Shown: positions 1 to 11,199, numbered from the stretch's first letter. The stretch: 64,000 nt of DNA from Cryptomeria japonica (GCF_030272615.1 NC_081410.1:258775533-258839532), one strand, 5' to 3'. Notes: generated by a model from the letters alone, not told the origin. A program made the numbers and translations.

Positions 1-649
1 CTCTCACCTTCACTAGTCAAGCAGGTGAAGTGATAGCTTGGTGAGAGTCTTCTCCAAATTCTCTTCTTTGTCTCTATTTCTCTCTCATATTGAAATTATC
101 TTCATTCAGCTATTTTGATCTTCGATCATCTGTTGTATGAGGAGTTGCATGTGATCTACGACCGACAACAGATCTTGGCTCAGTTCTCACTTCTCGCAGA
201 ATCTCACACCATTTCCATTACTAGATTTAGGATTTTGCCCCAATTATAGATTGGACCTAATTTATTATGGAAGGAAAGGGTGAAAAGGAAGGTTTATTAT
301 GAATGGATAATTACCAATCTTAGGTAGATCAATAACAAGCCATGATGGGAATGGGTAAATTTATTATGGGGGATAGGCTGTGAGTGTGTGCAAAGTGAAA
401 GGATGAGATTGAATCCTAAAGGAGGGAGGAGCAATGTCTCTACACATTGTGTCGATAACCCAGTTTTCACCATGGTACTTGCCCAGGGCGCCACCAAAGT
501 GGTTTTCACCGTTGGGCAAATTTATTTCTCTTTACTTTTTTTGATTTTTCAATTTTTTTGTCAAGGCACCTGTTTGCCAAGTTTTCACTAAGTAACGATT
601 TTTTTTTTTTGTAATTTTGACATATTTGATATTAGGATATTTTGAAAAG
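1..649 (-). other. TE1 3' untranslated region, no gene
   Basis: This follows the integrase stop on the minus strand. It holds a T/A homopolymer run at about 600-610 and, around 445-515, a stretch with two GGTGAAAAC-type blocks around GGCGCCCTGGGCAAG. I recall similar blocks between integrase and 3' LTR in plant Tat elements, but have not checked this. Short ORFs on both strands here show no family resemblance. Confidence 0.6.
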
Positions 650-766
650 CTATGTGTAAAACCGAGAAAGGTGCATGTTGTTAATTGGATCCTCCAAGGG
701 TTCTCCATCTGGTGTTGAAAGCTGATATGCACCTGATCCATAGACTATTGTGATGAAATAAGGACC
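650..766 (-). pseudogene. TE1 integrase C-terminal tail (distal part, split off by TE2)
   Basis: Read on the minus strand from 766, the frame gives the end of a plant Ty3/gypsy integrase: a GPY-like block, then a segment ending in a stop at 650-652. The frame fits directly onto the KFEPN.LG reading that ends at 22947. TE2 therefore inserted between the L-G and P-Y residues of the integrase C-terminal GPY/F region. The GGACC repeated at 762-766 and 22942-22946 is the target duplication. Confidence 0.85.
762..766. repeat. TE2 target-site duplication, left copy (GGACC)
   Basis: GGACC lies immediately before the TGTTATG start of the TE2 5' LTR. The same five bases follow the 3' LTR. Five bases is the usual Ty3/gypsy duplication length. 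Confidence 0.85.
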
Positions 767-868
767 TGTTATGCCCTACATACCTAACCCCATAAGTTTC
801 CTTTTCTTGAAAATATGGTTCCCCTTTTCTTTTTTCTTTTTAGTTTTGTTTTTCTTAGTTTTTTCCTT

Positions 869-1345
869 AACACCCCAGAACCCCAGAGTCTCGAGGTGTT
901 CTTTGCCTGGTTTTGAAGTCCTACCCTGGAACCTTAGAGTTCTGAGGTAGGCTTTTTGTATCCTGTTTTGTTCCTCCTTGGAATCTCCGAGTCCCGAAGT
1001 CCCTTGGTTGGTTCTTTTGTTTTTTGTTTTGGTCTAGACCCCAGAACCCCGGATCTCCGGAATCTTGAGGTCTTTCCTTGTTCTTTTTCGTTGAGGCCTC
1101 GAAACCCCAAAATCCTGGAACTTCGGGTTCTTCATGTTTTGTTGTTTGTTTATGAAGTTGGGAACTCTGTGTCCCCGGAATCCGGAAGTTGTTTAGTTTT
1201 TCCACCCCGGAACCCCAGAGTCCCGAGGTGTGTGCTTATTTTTTTCTGACCTCAGAAGCTCGAAACCCTGGAGCTCCAAGGTGTGTTTTTGGTTTTCTTG
1301 TTTGTTATCTCAAAAGTCCAGAGCTCCAGACTCCCGAGGTCATTT
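869..1345 (+). repeat. Array of imperfect palindromic modules in TE2 U3 (continues at about 1617-1985)
   Basis: Degenerate units of about 25-32 bp share a core like GAACCCCGGAGTCCCGAGGT and alternate with T-rich spacers. Several units have complementary outer arms that differ between units: AACACC/GGTGTT (869-874 and 895-900), CCTACC/GGTAGG (920-925 and 946-951), AGACC/GGTCT (1036-1040 and 1069-1073), CACCCCGG/CCGAGGTG (1203-1210 and 1223-1230). The same array is present in the 3' LTR at about 15029-16160. It lies upstream of the TATA-like box, and more units fall within the candidate intron. Confidence 0.75.
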
Positions 1346-1378
1346 TTAAGGAAACCGTACAGATGAAGTATCAAGGGG

Positions 1379-1386
1379 TATACATA
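1379..1386 (+). promoter_or_regulatory. Candidate TATA box for the LTR ORF (5' LTR copy, mutated)
   Basis: TATACATA here corresponds to a perfect TATAAATA at 15581-15588 in the 3' LTR, in the same context (GGGG before, GGGGAAAT after). It lies about 0.67 kb upstream of the ORF start and is separate from the LTR's main TATA at 6243. Confidence 0.5.
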
Positions 1387-1499
1387 GGGGAAATAAAATT
1401 TTCTAAGCTCATTTGTGCACTCAAGTTTTTATAGCCTCCCAGCTCTCCCTCCTGACTTTGCGCCTTTGTGTTGCTGAGCCTTTATGGATTTTCTTCCAC

Positions 1500-2041
1500 T
1501 AGGTAGGTGGATTTTCTTCCCCCTTGTGTTTTCTTGTTTAGATTTTTTTAGTTTTTAGCATAAATTTTTTCTTTCTTGTTTTTTTGTTTTCCCACGTGCC
1601 CTAGATTTTTGCCATCTCAGAACCCCGAAACCTCAAAGTTCTGGGCTTTATAGTCTGATTTCACCCTGGAACCCCGAAGTTCTGAAGTTATTTTTCCTTT
1701 AGACCATGGTTTCATCTCAAAACCCCAGAGTTTCAGACCATCTTTTGGGTAGTTAATCAAACTACCCTGGGACTTTCGAGCCCCGAAGTTCTGAATCAGC
1801 CTAACCAGTCCACCCCAAAACCTTGGAGTTCCAGACTATATTGTTTTGTCCACCTCAAAACCCCAAAGTTCTGGGTCATGTTGTTTTATCCCATCCTAAC
1901 TTCAGAACCCCGGAACCTTGAAGTTCTGAAGTCAGTTGTTTAGAAGGATTTTTTCCACCCTGAGACCCCAGAGTCCCGAGGTGGGTGATATAATTGATAT
2001 TTTTGACTATATGATAGGCTAATTTGTGGTTATTTCTTGCA
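1500..2041 (+). other. Candidate 5' intron of the TE2 LTR ORF
   Basis: A donor-like AG/GTAGGT lies near 1500. A T-rich tract ends in TTTCTTGCAG at 2041, sixteen bases before the ATG at 2057. The 3' LTR has AG/GTTGGT near 15702 but a damaged acceptor (TTTCTTGAGATCAG). The interval carries more palindromic modules. This is an inference from splice-site appearance only. Confidence 0.4.
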
Positions 2042-2056
2042 GATTAGAGCAATTAA

Positions 2057-5000
2057 ATGGACCCAACCTCCACCAAGAAATTCAAGGAATTGGATAAACT
2101 CCCCACGACCATGAAGTACCATTATCAAGGGCAAGTTTATGCTTCCAAGCTAGATGATCAAATTAAAATGGGTGACTGATAGTGAGGTGGGGAACATTGA
2201 ATTAGATGATATAAGAATACAATTGTATAGGCCAAGGTTAGAGGCTCCTTATAGGAGAATCAAGAGGTCAGGGCTAGTAGAAGCAACCATTTTTCTGCAG
2301 TCGGTCCAAGCCCCAAAATTCGTTATGACCATTGCCCAATTCTACAACTCAGATAACAGGAAGTGCGTAGATGGTCAAGGTAGAATAGTAATTGATTTAT
2401 CAGTGGATATACTATGGATTTTTTTGGTATTCCTTCAAGGGAAGATGTGTTGTTGACAATGGAGGAGGAAGTAGATAAGTATGAAAAAATGATACTGTCT
2501 CCTGCAAGAGACACATGAACAAAAATTAGCTCGAGGAGGAAAGGAAGATAAGATTAAAGGCCAGTGACATTCTAATGGCCAATTTCAAGATGCAACAATG
2601 AGATTTAATCATTATGTTGAGCAAGGCCTTCGGTAAGCCAGATTGCCGATATTTTCACCCTTGGATTTTTTAGTACATGAAAACTATTCTGATTGGGAAA
2701 CAATACTTTGATTGGGCCCAAATATTGTCAGATATCATACATAAACAAATGGTTGATTTGCACAAGACAAATAAATTCTTCTTTACCTCTTATGTTATCT
2801 TGGTAGCTGCTTGAGCAGGCAAATTTTTCAGGGGTGCAAACAAAAGGCTAGCTTGATGATGAAGAGGGACAGAAGAAGGTGTGGGATTATTATACTCAAC
2901 TACCTCTAATCAATACAAAGACACATTTTAAGAGAATAAATGTTGCCTTCCTCTTCCCCGTCATTATAAAACTCACAAGTGATACAAGATACAGAATAAG
3001 CCTAGAGGCCATGTAAATAATAAGGGAATGGGTATGTTGGTTCATTCAGAACCAACGTTCTACATACATCAAGGCTAGTGGATTCACAGGGAACCCTATG
3101 CTACTGCCTCGATACTATAATGACTGAATAATACTCTTAGAATATGTTAGGCAGATGGTTGGGCTACAGTCATTCTTATCTTCAAAACATAAGACTGGTG
3201 TTGATTTCTCTGTTTCAATTGGTTACTTTTCTTGTTCTAAAATTCAAGTTTCTAATTCAGTTGAGCTAGATCTGCACGATTTACATTTAAAAGAATTTAA
3301 CTATGCTCAAGAGTATTATGACCCATGCAAAAAATTGAAGTAAATGTTGCCAAAAGCATATGATGGGCATCAACCAAGTTTGGAGGATTTTTAAGCCAAC
3401 CTCCAAGATATTTTTGAGGTTAGAGAGAAAAATTATTCCTCGCTTACAGTGCCAGAGATAAGAGATTTTGAGATAGAGACAAATCTCCCTAAAGAATTAA
3501 GGGATGATGGAGAATTGTTGGATCTTACATACAAAGAACAAGGAATTGATAAGAAGCCCTTCGCTCCAATAACATGGTCAGGGCAGGAAGAGATAGATAT
3601 AGAATCAATTACTCAAAATATTATAATGAGGACTAGAAAGTGGGTGACTTTGAGGATTAGGCCTAGTACTTCAATCCTCTTGAGTGCCTTTCTCATTTGT
3701 ACCTTGACCTATTCCAAAATCTCTCTTGTGGTTGACTCAGGTTCAGTAGCCTCATTTGGTAATCCTTAGTCTAGGGTCCATAAAGAGTATGCCCGTAGGA
3801 CAATTTCTGGTTCTAGAAAGAACACATCCACTAAACCAGGTGAGGCTACTAAACCTGAGTCAACCACAAGAGAGATTTTGGAATAGGTCAAGGTACAAAT
3901 GAGAAAGGCCAAATTGTTTAAAAATGCTACAGATTTTTGAATAAGGGAGGGGTTAGGTGCCATCCCATTGGCAGAGGTACATCATGTCAAGGTGGAAATT
4001 AGGCAAACACTAGGAGAAGGCACTCAAGAGGATGATGAGGAATAAAAGGCCGATGAAGAAACATCTACATCTACTCAACCCCCTCCTAATACAACAAGTA
4101 AATTTACTCAACCTCCACTTACTGCCACAACACCGCCTCCAATTTTGACATCAACTACCACCATTCCTATGACAACGCCAGTGTCTGAACCAACTCATAC
4201 TTTTTCTACAACATCAACAACATTACCTCTATTAACAAAAGTATTAACTCCTGCAACAAAGAAGGTAACCATTCATAATGTTAAGTCTAATTTAGATCAG
4301 GAAGATGAGCAACCTATGGTGCAACTGGTGCAAAGAAAGACTATTCGGCTCAAGAAATAAAAGAAGTCTATTCAGCTCAAGAAACAGGCACTAGTCGATC
4401 CCATGGACATTGATAGACAAGATTTACCAGAGGAGCCACCAATTGAGGAAGAAAAGGAACAAAATGAGCCCGAATATTCACAAGATGAGAGATTGGTCTT
4501 AACTCTAGAGGACCAAGAGAATTTGTTGAAAGAAAGAGCTGCTGGAGGAGAAATGAAAGAAACAAATAAACATGATAGGGAGTTTGAAGAAGTAAGTGGC
4601 ATGTTGGGAAAGTTGCACAAACAACAACAAAAGTTGAATTTTGATAGCGCTCTCCAAACCGGCCAGGTCCAACTAGGTACTTCAGCCCAAGGTATCCAAA
4701 TTCTTGAACAAGAAGAGGAGAAGGATGAAGCAAAAGAGTAGTCACAGGTACACATGGTGACTCTAGACGTCATACCACATGAAGGTGATAAGGACAAGCA
4801 TACACCACAGTGGTTAAGCTTCACCTTTGAGAAGAAAAATAAAGTGGTGCTGCTGAAGGTCACATTACAACAAGCAATCACTGAAGAACCAAGGAAAATG
4901 AAGAAGGCCAAGACCATAAACCATTTGTCTAAAACTGGATCTGGAGAGGTGATTGCCGATGTTGCAACTATCATACAAGTTGAAGGCCAAAGCTCTCCCA

Positions 5001-5950
5001 AATACCAGGTGTCACAGGTAAAATTAGGTAAGAAGACCAAATGGGGAGAGTTGGATACATTAGAGCTTGCTACCAGTGTGGTGAGGAGCCGAATAGAAAA
5101 GGAACACATTTCCTACTCAGAGGTTAAAGCATAGCTGGAACAATATAAGAAACTATTAGTGGAAATGAGAAAGCCTCTAGATGTATGGGTGGATGATATC
5201 CCACCTTCAACCTCATCACTTCCAGAGGAAGATGTGAAAGTGCTTGTTTAAGTGAGAAAGGTGGCAACCACTGCAAAAGCATGGGTGCTAAAAAATGCTT
5301 CTAAAATTAGTTTATTTTTGTAGAATACCATGAAAGAATATAAGAAGGTTGTGCAGGTTAGAGGAGATTTAGCTTCATCTTCTCAGCAATGGTAGCGAAA
5401 GCTCAATATTTTTGATAAACAATATGAATTTTTGAATAAGCTTTTGAATCTTTGAGTGGATGTCATAATAGGTGAGGATCTTTTAGGAGGGGATAGTGTT
5501 GACAATTTACAATCCTATACATACATTTTGGAGTTGAAGATTGAAAAGCTTCAATAGTATAGAAAACACATAATGAATGTTCGTTCTCCTCTTCTTAGTG
5601 TAATAAATAAATGTGAAAAGTTTGTGGAGCAGTTGTTAGGAGTTTTTGGGCTTGGTGTTACTAGTATCAGACATATGGAGGAGTACAATGTACTCCATCA
5701 ATGGGATGCATATGAGGCACATTATTTGGAAGCCCTTGCTTAGTTTGATGTTGGGTTAATGGAAAGATACACATATTTGATAACTCAATGTCAATAGGCC
5801 TAAAAAATAATAGAAAAGATGGAAGGTAGGAGAAAGAATGCGGAGGAAATTTTGAAGAAGTATAAGTTTAGAATCAAGCACATTATTGCTCCTCCTATTG
5901 AAGTGATTGCATGTATTATTAGCAACTACAAGAGCTATAAAAAGAAGTGA
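2057..5950 (+). pseudogene. TE2 LTR-encoded ORF, 5' LTR copy (unknown function, about 1300 codons)
   Basis: Starting at the ATG of MDPTSTKK, a decayed frame runs to a TGA at 5948-5950. The segments, in order, are: a basic N-terminus; an FY-N...G...IN.S.D motif region; an FHPW...ILTG stretch with hydrophobic helices; a segment ending near the sequence PEIRDFEIETNLP; a Thr/Ser/Pro-rich linker (about 4060-4260); an acidic Glu/Lys/Gln-rich segment (4400-4740); and a long probable coiled coil to the end. Frameshifts occur near 2165 and 2420, plus many TAG stops. The first third faintly recalls the plant 'putative plant transposon protein' domain; this is a guess. The 3' LTR holds the sister copy, and TE7 holds a relative. 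The ORF lies between the array and the LTR TATA box, so it is in U3. Confidence 0.65.
3686..3909. repeat. Local inverted duplication in the TE2 5' LTR (3686-3754 versus 3841-3909)
   Basis: The 69 bases at 3686-3754 are the reverse complement of 3841-3909 with one mismatch. The 3' LTR lacks the inverted arm and has an unrelated A-rich stretch there (about 17840-17875). The inverted arm carries the complement of the TAG at 3884-3886, which is CAG in the 3' LTR, so the duplication postdates that mutation. Confidence 0.85.
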
Positions 5951-6242
5951 AAGCTAAACACACAGTTGCTAATAATAACATCACTTTTTGAAGGAATTTT
6001 GCATGACACTATACTGGGACTTCAATTGTTGCTCCAACATGTACCTTGATTATTGAACAAGTTTTGCATGATTACGAAAGGTTGTCTCATGCAGCACCAT
6101 TTTCATAATGCTCACCCAATCACAATTTTTGTAGTAGTCAAATGGAGTTCAAGGCAGAGACTTGCATGTCAACTGCAACTCCTTTCTTTTTTAGAGATTA
6201 GTTTAGATAGGTTTATTTCCTAGAAAGTAGGACAAGAAACTC

Positions 6243-6250
6243 TATAAATT
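6243..6250 (+). promoter_or_regulatory. TE2 5' LTR main TATA box
   Basis: TATAAATT is conserved at 20360-20367 in the other LTR, within matching flanks (GAAACTC before, GGAGATTTTG after). It lies after the LTR ORF and about 0.76 kb before the LTR end, which is the expected position for the promoter of genomic RNA. This places the ORF in U3. Confidence 0.55.
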
Positions 6251-7014
6251 GGAGATTTTGATTCATTGTTAAGGGTCCACAACTTGATGATTTGAGGCCC
6301 ACTTAGAGAGTTTAATTACTTTTATGTAGATTGTTATGAGGTTGAGTAGTTTTTGTGATACATTCTTTGGAGTTAATACAAGAAGAAACTTATAGATTGC
6401 CTGATCTATGTGTATGTGCTATAAATTTGTTCTTTGTAATCTGGTAATGTCTATTGTTTGAAATCAACAACTCATTTTGGTCTTATGTTTTATTGCTTTA
6501 TGAATCATGTTGCGCACAAAAGTGGTGTATGAGAACTAATGTGATAGGAAGATATTGTGGTGATATTCTTTCCTTGAATTTGTGAGGTTGCATGACTTTG
6601 CATGTTTATTGGAGGTCCGCTATTAAATGCTGGTTTGAATGATATTGATGATTTTTGGATTGCAGGGTGCTAATTGAGTAGTTCATTAAGTTATTATTGT
6701 ATTGGTTTCATTGTTATTTTCTTGTTTCCCTAATCTATCTTTTGTAGTTTATTTTAAAAGAGAATCTAAATCATATAAAAATACAAAAAAAAAGTTAAGC
6801 TATTGGAAGTTATTGGAATTTGTTTCGACGAGAAGGCCCCTTGACATGTACAACTGCATCAACCATTGAGCTACCCAGCACCGTCGAGACCCGACTATAG
6901 AGACCTTGGAGTAGTTAGTTTCCACAAAACTTATTGCTTTTAAGGAGAGGTGGTGAGTGTTCACATAGACTACTGACTGCTGGTGAGTGTGTCAAAACAC
7001 CCATCAATAGAAAC

Positions 7015-7032
7015 TAGTGCTAGAAGGTGGGC
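7015..7032 (+). other. TE2 primer-binding site, probably tRNA-Asn
   Basis: Five bases after the LTR end, TAGTGCTAGAAGGTGGGC matches the complement of the plant tRNA-Asn(GTT) 3' end, as I remember it (TGGCGCTAGAAGGAGGGG), at 14 of 18 positions. Two of the four differences are G-to-A or C-to-T transitions of the type seen throughout this element. Confidence 0.6.
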
Positions 7033-7099
7033 CAAGACACTAATCCCCTCAATTTTGAATTGCATGATCACACTATGATCTAATAGGGTACTCCTAGGA

Positions 7100-8870
7100 G
7101 ATGGAATTTTACCAATCACACAACCCAACCTCAATTACAAACAAGATGATATTATTTCTCAACTATACACTCTTTCTTGGGACAATAGAAGGAATCATAG
7201 TGATTGGTTGCGAGAGTGACAAGTCCTTCACAATGAAAGGCAAAAAGGTATACATATAGAAGTGTAGGTACAAAGGTAACTTCTTGCACAAAGAAACCCC
7301 CAACCACCTCCTCCACATCCAAGAAATTGAGGTATTAAGCTGGATCGCATATTATCTTTCTCTCCCGAGAGGTTTTACAAATTTCTTAGTAGTAACTCTT
7401 CTCCATCAGACTTAGAAGAGTTAGGACCTATGACTAGAAAGAAGAGAAATAAAGTTAAAGGACAACCTTCAATCTCATCACCAACGTAGTCATCCAGACC
7501 CAATGTTGAAGACTGGTTAATCCCTAGCCCTCAACCCATCACTGCACCTTTCGTGACTCAACGTCCACCATCACCACCTATAATGGTGTACTTCAACCAA
7601 GATCACACACCATTAGGAAATATACCTGGAGGGATACACGACCTACCTAGGAGCTCTGACAAATTATGTAGTAAGTTCTACTTTGGGGGACCTAGGACTA
7701 CAGATGAGCATATTGAAGTATTCAAGGATGCAGTGGTTTGTAACAACATTGAACGTCAAGACGTGGTATGTAGACTCTTCCCATATTCACTTGGGGAGAA
7801 CGAGTATAATTGGTATTTGACTCTACCAGCAAATTCCATTAATGGCTGGGATGTTTTAGAGAAAGCCTTTATTGATCAGTTCTAAGTGTATGTTGATCCT
7901 CGAACATTGTACCATCAGTTTGCCTCCCTTAAGAAGTCACCAAATGAACCTTTCACAACTTTTGATACCAACTTTCAAAGGGCATATAAGAGGTTGCAAG
8001 ATCCTTATCAAGTGGCAACAAATGTAGTGATTGATTCATATTTGAGAGCCATCAACCCATGGAGTGCTATGTTTATCAAAAAGAGTATGCCTGAAGATCA
8101 AAGGAATACCTTGGCGAAGGTTTATGCATTGGCAATCAACATGAATCAAGAGTTGAATCAAACACTTGAGGGGATTAGGCACAACTTTCCCATAGGAGTG
8201 AACCAAGGCAATTATAACCAACTCCCTGGGGTACCATCATCTTTACCAATAGGAGCCCCAACAATGAACCCGATACCAATTTATGTACCTCAACCTCAAG
8301 CTAGTCAATAGTTTTCTGCTCAAGCTTTGACTTGGTAGAACAATACCAATGCTGCCCCTATCCCAACATAGTACACTGGTCAAGTACAAGGGACAAGTCA
8401 ATAGTTTGGTAATCCCCACACAAAAAACCAAGCCCCAACTATGATGCCTGAGAGTCAAGGGTCACACATATCCGTTGAAGTAGAAGCATTAAAGAAGATG
8501 ATTTCACAAGTTACTTCAGATATGAGTCAACTAAAGATGAATCCTCTAGGAGGGTATAACCAATCCCAAATGTATAATAACCAATGAGGCTATAATAATC
8601 AAAATGAAAACCAAAGGTATAAATCCAAGCCATACAATAGACAATGGAACATGGGTCCAAACAATGGTGGGGTAAACCATGACCATCCAGATACAAGAGA
8701 CAACCATAATAACACAAAAAGGGTTAACCTAGCAGATATGAATTTACTAACTAATTGGTATAGGCTGCAAGATACAACATCACATTCGGAAGTCAATTGC
8801 GCCCAATTCAAAAAAGATGATAAGGATTTCTCAAGCTGATTCTCAACCGATAGGGTGCCCTAATGAGGAA
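7100..8870 (+). pseudogene. TE2 gag
   Basis: The frame containing 7553-8311 encodes a Retrotrans_gag core: an FYFGGP segment, then RLFPYSLGENEYNWY, GWDVLEKAFIDQF, and after a TAA at 7883-7885, LYHQFASLKKSPNEPFTTF. Homologous sequence extends upstream to about 7100, through a Pro-rich stretch broken by several stops. A Gln/Asn-rich tail follows. A zinc-knuckle remnant near 8755-8810 keeps HSE..C but has lost its first cysteines. Gag assembles the particle around the element RNA in the cytoplasm; this copy cannot. Confidence 0.75.
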
Positions 8871-9700
8871 CCAGAAAAGGTTAATACAACAATGTTGGTT
8901 GACACATTCCTCTACGAAGAGTTTCAAGCGGAAGTGGAAGGTTAAGTATGTGTTTATGATGCACAAGCTTTTCAAACCAAGAATAATTACAACCTTAGAA
9001 GTCAAGGCAAGGTACCATTGACAGAACCACCTCCCCCAAGGGGCAGATTTGTACCTCCTAATGCAAATGCAAGTAACATTCCCCCCCCCTCCTCAAGCTT
9101 TTCAAGGAACATGTCCTAGACAAGGCCAAGGCCAAGAATATGTTGTAAAAGGATATTTTGATGGTACTAAGGAGATGGAGAGGACTGTAAAAACTATGTC
9201 CCTAATGGAGGTACTGAGATATTTCCCCAAATAGAAGAAGCCTCTTCTTAAGAAATTGGAATAGATGGAATCTCAGAGCAATGAGGTTAGGATGGCTAAC
9301 TTGAATGAAGTTAATGCTAATATCAGTAACGATGATGTTGAAAACCTTCCATTTATGCTCAGTTTAAAGATGTGGAAAGAATTTACATAACTATTTGGTA
9401 GATTCAGGTGCCTTGGGGAACACAATGCCTTATTTTATATGTCAGAAGCTCGGTCTCAACCCAATGCATGCAAACAACAAAAGTGGTACAATTGGACAAG
9501 ACTAAGGTCAATGTGATTGGGGAATTGAAAGATGTGTATATCTAGTTGGGTGTTGATCTGCGCATATCCTGTTACATTGACATCCAAGTAGTTGATATTC
9601 CAGAGGTATATGGGATGCTTCTCAGTAGAGATTGGTCAAAAACTTTGGGAGGTTACTTATAAACCTATTTTAGGTATTTATGGATTCCATGGAAAAGAGT
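8800..9700 (+). pseudogene. TE2 aspartic protease region
   Basis: DSGA is read at 9401-9412 after a hydrophobic LV, followed downstream by IQVVDIPEVYGMLLSRDW near 9578-9632. These are the two landmarks of plant Ty3/gypsy protease: the catalytic DSGA and the conserved LLSRDW end. Stops and a frame change lie between gag and this block. The protease would cleave the Gag-Pol polyprotein. Confidence 0.7.
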
Positions 9701-9719
9701 GAGTAACTAGATCCGAATT

Positions 9720-10430
9720 GACAGTGAACCCAAGTTGAAGAAGTTGGTCATAGATTATGGAGCTCCCAATGAATTGGCATATGCTGAAGTGAGTCTAGGA
9801 TTTTATAGAGTAAATGAAATTCTTGCTTTCTCTGCACCTATATCTCCCTAGTCCCACCAAGTTGATGTGGCAGAGCATATGGGGAGGATTAAGGATTTTA
9901 TTACAAGAATGAAACAAGGGATGTGTTTGTTAGGAGATGACGTCAAAGTGGAAGATTTGTTACTCCTGTAATGGTGTAGGATACATCATCAAGAATATTC
10001 AGATATATCTTGTATCCCTTGCCAAAATGAAGTTATGAAGTTGATGAGCCTAGTCCCTTGTGAAGATACTAATTATGATATCAAAGTGGAAGAAATTGAA
10101 GTTCCAAACCATGAGAGAGTAATGCTCCAAAGAGAGAATGTTATAATAGAAACTTCCCAGCCAGAGCAATGAAAGAAAGAGATCCTTATAGTTGACACTA
10201 GCAAGCAAGGGAATGAGGAGACTCCACCCAAGTAGGGGAATGAAGAGACTTAATCTCCCGTGCAACTTCAAGTAGAGCAGCCCACTCCTAATATGGCTGA
10301 AGTACTCCTGGAGCCTATAAATGAACAACCTCAGATGCTAGAAGACATCTAATTCAAGGAACAACAACCACTTTCGGAAACTAATCTTCATGCAGTGATC
10401 ACTGAACTTTAACCAAGGAATGTAAATAAA
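9720..10430 (+). pseudogene. TE2 pol linker between protease and the first RNase H
   Basis: The same broad reading frame continues with several TAG and TAA stops through an acidic, Glu/Gln/Pro-rich stretch (about 10090-10400). There is no recognised domain. It resembles the low-complexity spacer usual between protease and the next enzyme domain in plant gypsy elements. Confidence 0.5.
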
Positions 10431-10835
10431 TTGAAGGATGAAATATCATTTCTAAAGTTTGATGGGTCTAGATCCAAGCAAGGTAGTGGAGCAAGAGTTG
10501 AGTTAACCAGTCCCAAAGGGAAGACCTTTCTAGCCTCCTATTGGCTCCAATTCCCTTGCACTAATAATATGACTGAATATGAGGCCTTAGCTAGAGGGCT
10601 CCTCTTTGCCCATAAAAAGGGGGCTAAATGCTTAAGAGTGCAAGGATATTCTGAATTGGTGGTTAAACAAGTAAGAAGTTAGTATGCATGTCATGACAAA
10701 AGGTTAGCAACACATAGGAAACAAGTATGGGGATTGATTGAAGACTTTAATGCTTTTAATATCTAGTTAGTGCCCAGGAAAGTAAATGGAATATCAGATG
10801 CATTGGTTGTAGCAGCAAGCACACTTGAACTAGTA
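10431..10835 (+). pseudogene. TE2 archaeal-type RNase H (aRNH), placed before RT
   Basis: The frame gives FDGSRSKQGSGA, then NNMTEYEALARGLLFAH, then LRVQGYSELVVKQV. After a TAG at 10681 it continues to NGISDALVVAAS. This is the second, plant-acquired RNase H known from Tat elements. Of the four acidic residues, D (FDGS), E (TEYEA) and the last D (SDAL) are present. The third is Tyr (GYS where GDS is usual). Its position upstream of RT differs from TE1 in this same window, where aRNH follows the native RNase H. Confidence 0.75.
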
Positions 10836-11199
10836 AGTCAGTGTCCTTTGAAAATATTTTCCATAGAGCTGGTTTCCACACCCACTGTGCCCAACAAAAT
10901 CAAGCATTTCCAATTCTTTGAGGATGATAGACACATTATAGCTTTTCTTGCTGATTCTAGTGCTTTCGAGGAGAAGATCATTGATGAATAGGATAGATCA
11001 GATGCTCTTGATGAAGATTGTGATGAAAAAATTGTCAATTTGCCTACAAATGTCATTCCCAAAGGTATGGTCACTCTAGAATGACTTTTTGACTTTGTTC
11101 CTAGGATAAAAGAAAGATTGACCACAGATTTAGATGCTAGAAAATATGAACCACATAACATTGGTCCAGATGGTCAAGAAAAGATAGTCTATATTGGGA

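Larger units (their letters stand above)
767..7009 (+). repeat. TE2 5' LTR (6243 bp)
   Basis: It aligns end to end with 14926-22941 once TE3 is removed. In order it holds a palindrome array, a TATA-like box, a candidate 5' intron, a long decayed ORF (2057-5950), a second TATA box (6243-6250) and about 0.75 kb of downstream sequence. If the second TATA drives the genomic RNA, then U3 is about 5.5 kb and the ORF lies wholly within it. A 69-bp stretch (3686-3754) is a private inverted duplication. Confidence 0.88.

Noticed and set aside
921-1249. ORFs across the palindrome array (921-1205 minus, 956-1249 plus; likewise 15242-15568)
   Set aside because: They are translations of the repeated modules, Pro/Arg-rich, and not conserved between the two LTRs.
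869-1985. Possible CRISPR-like array (regular palindromic repeats with spacers)
   Set aside because: The repeats are degenerate, spacers are T-rich and unequal, the array occurs in both LTRs of a plant retroelement, and no cas genes exist here.
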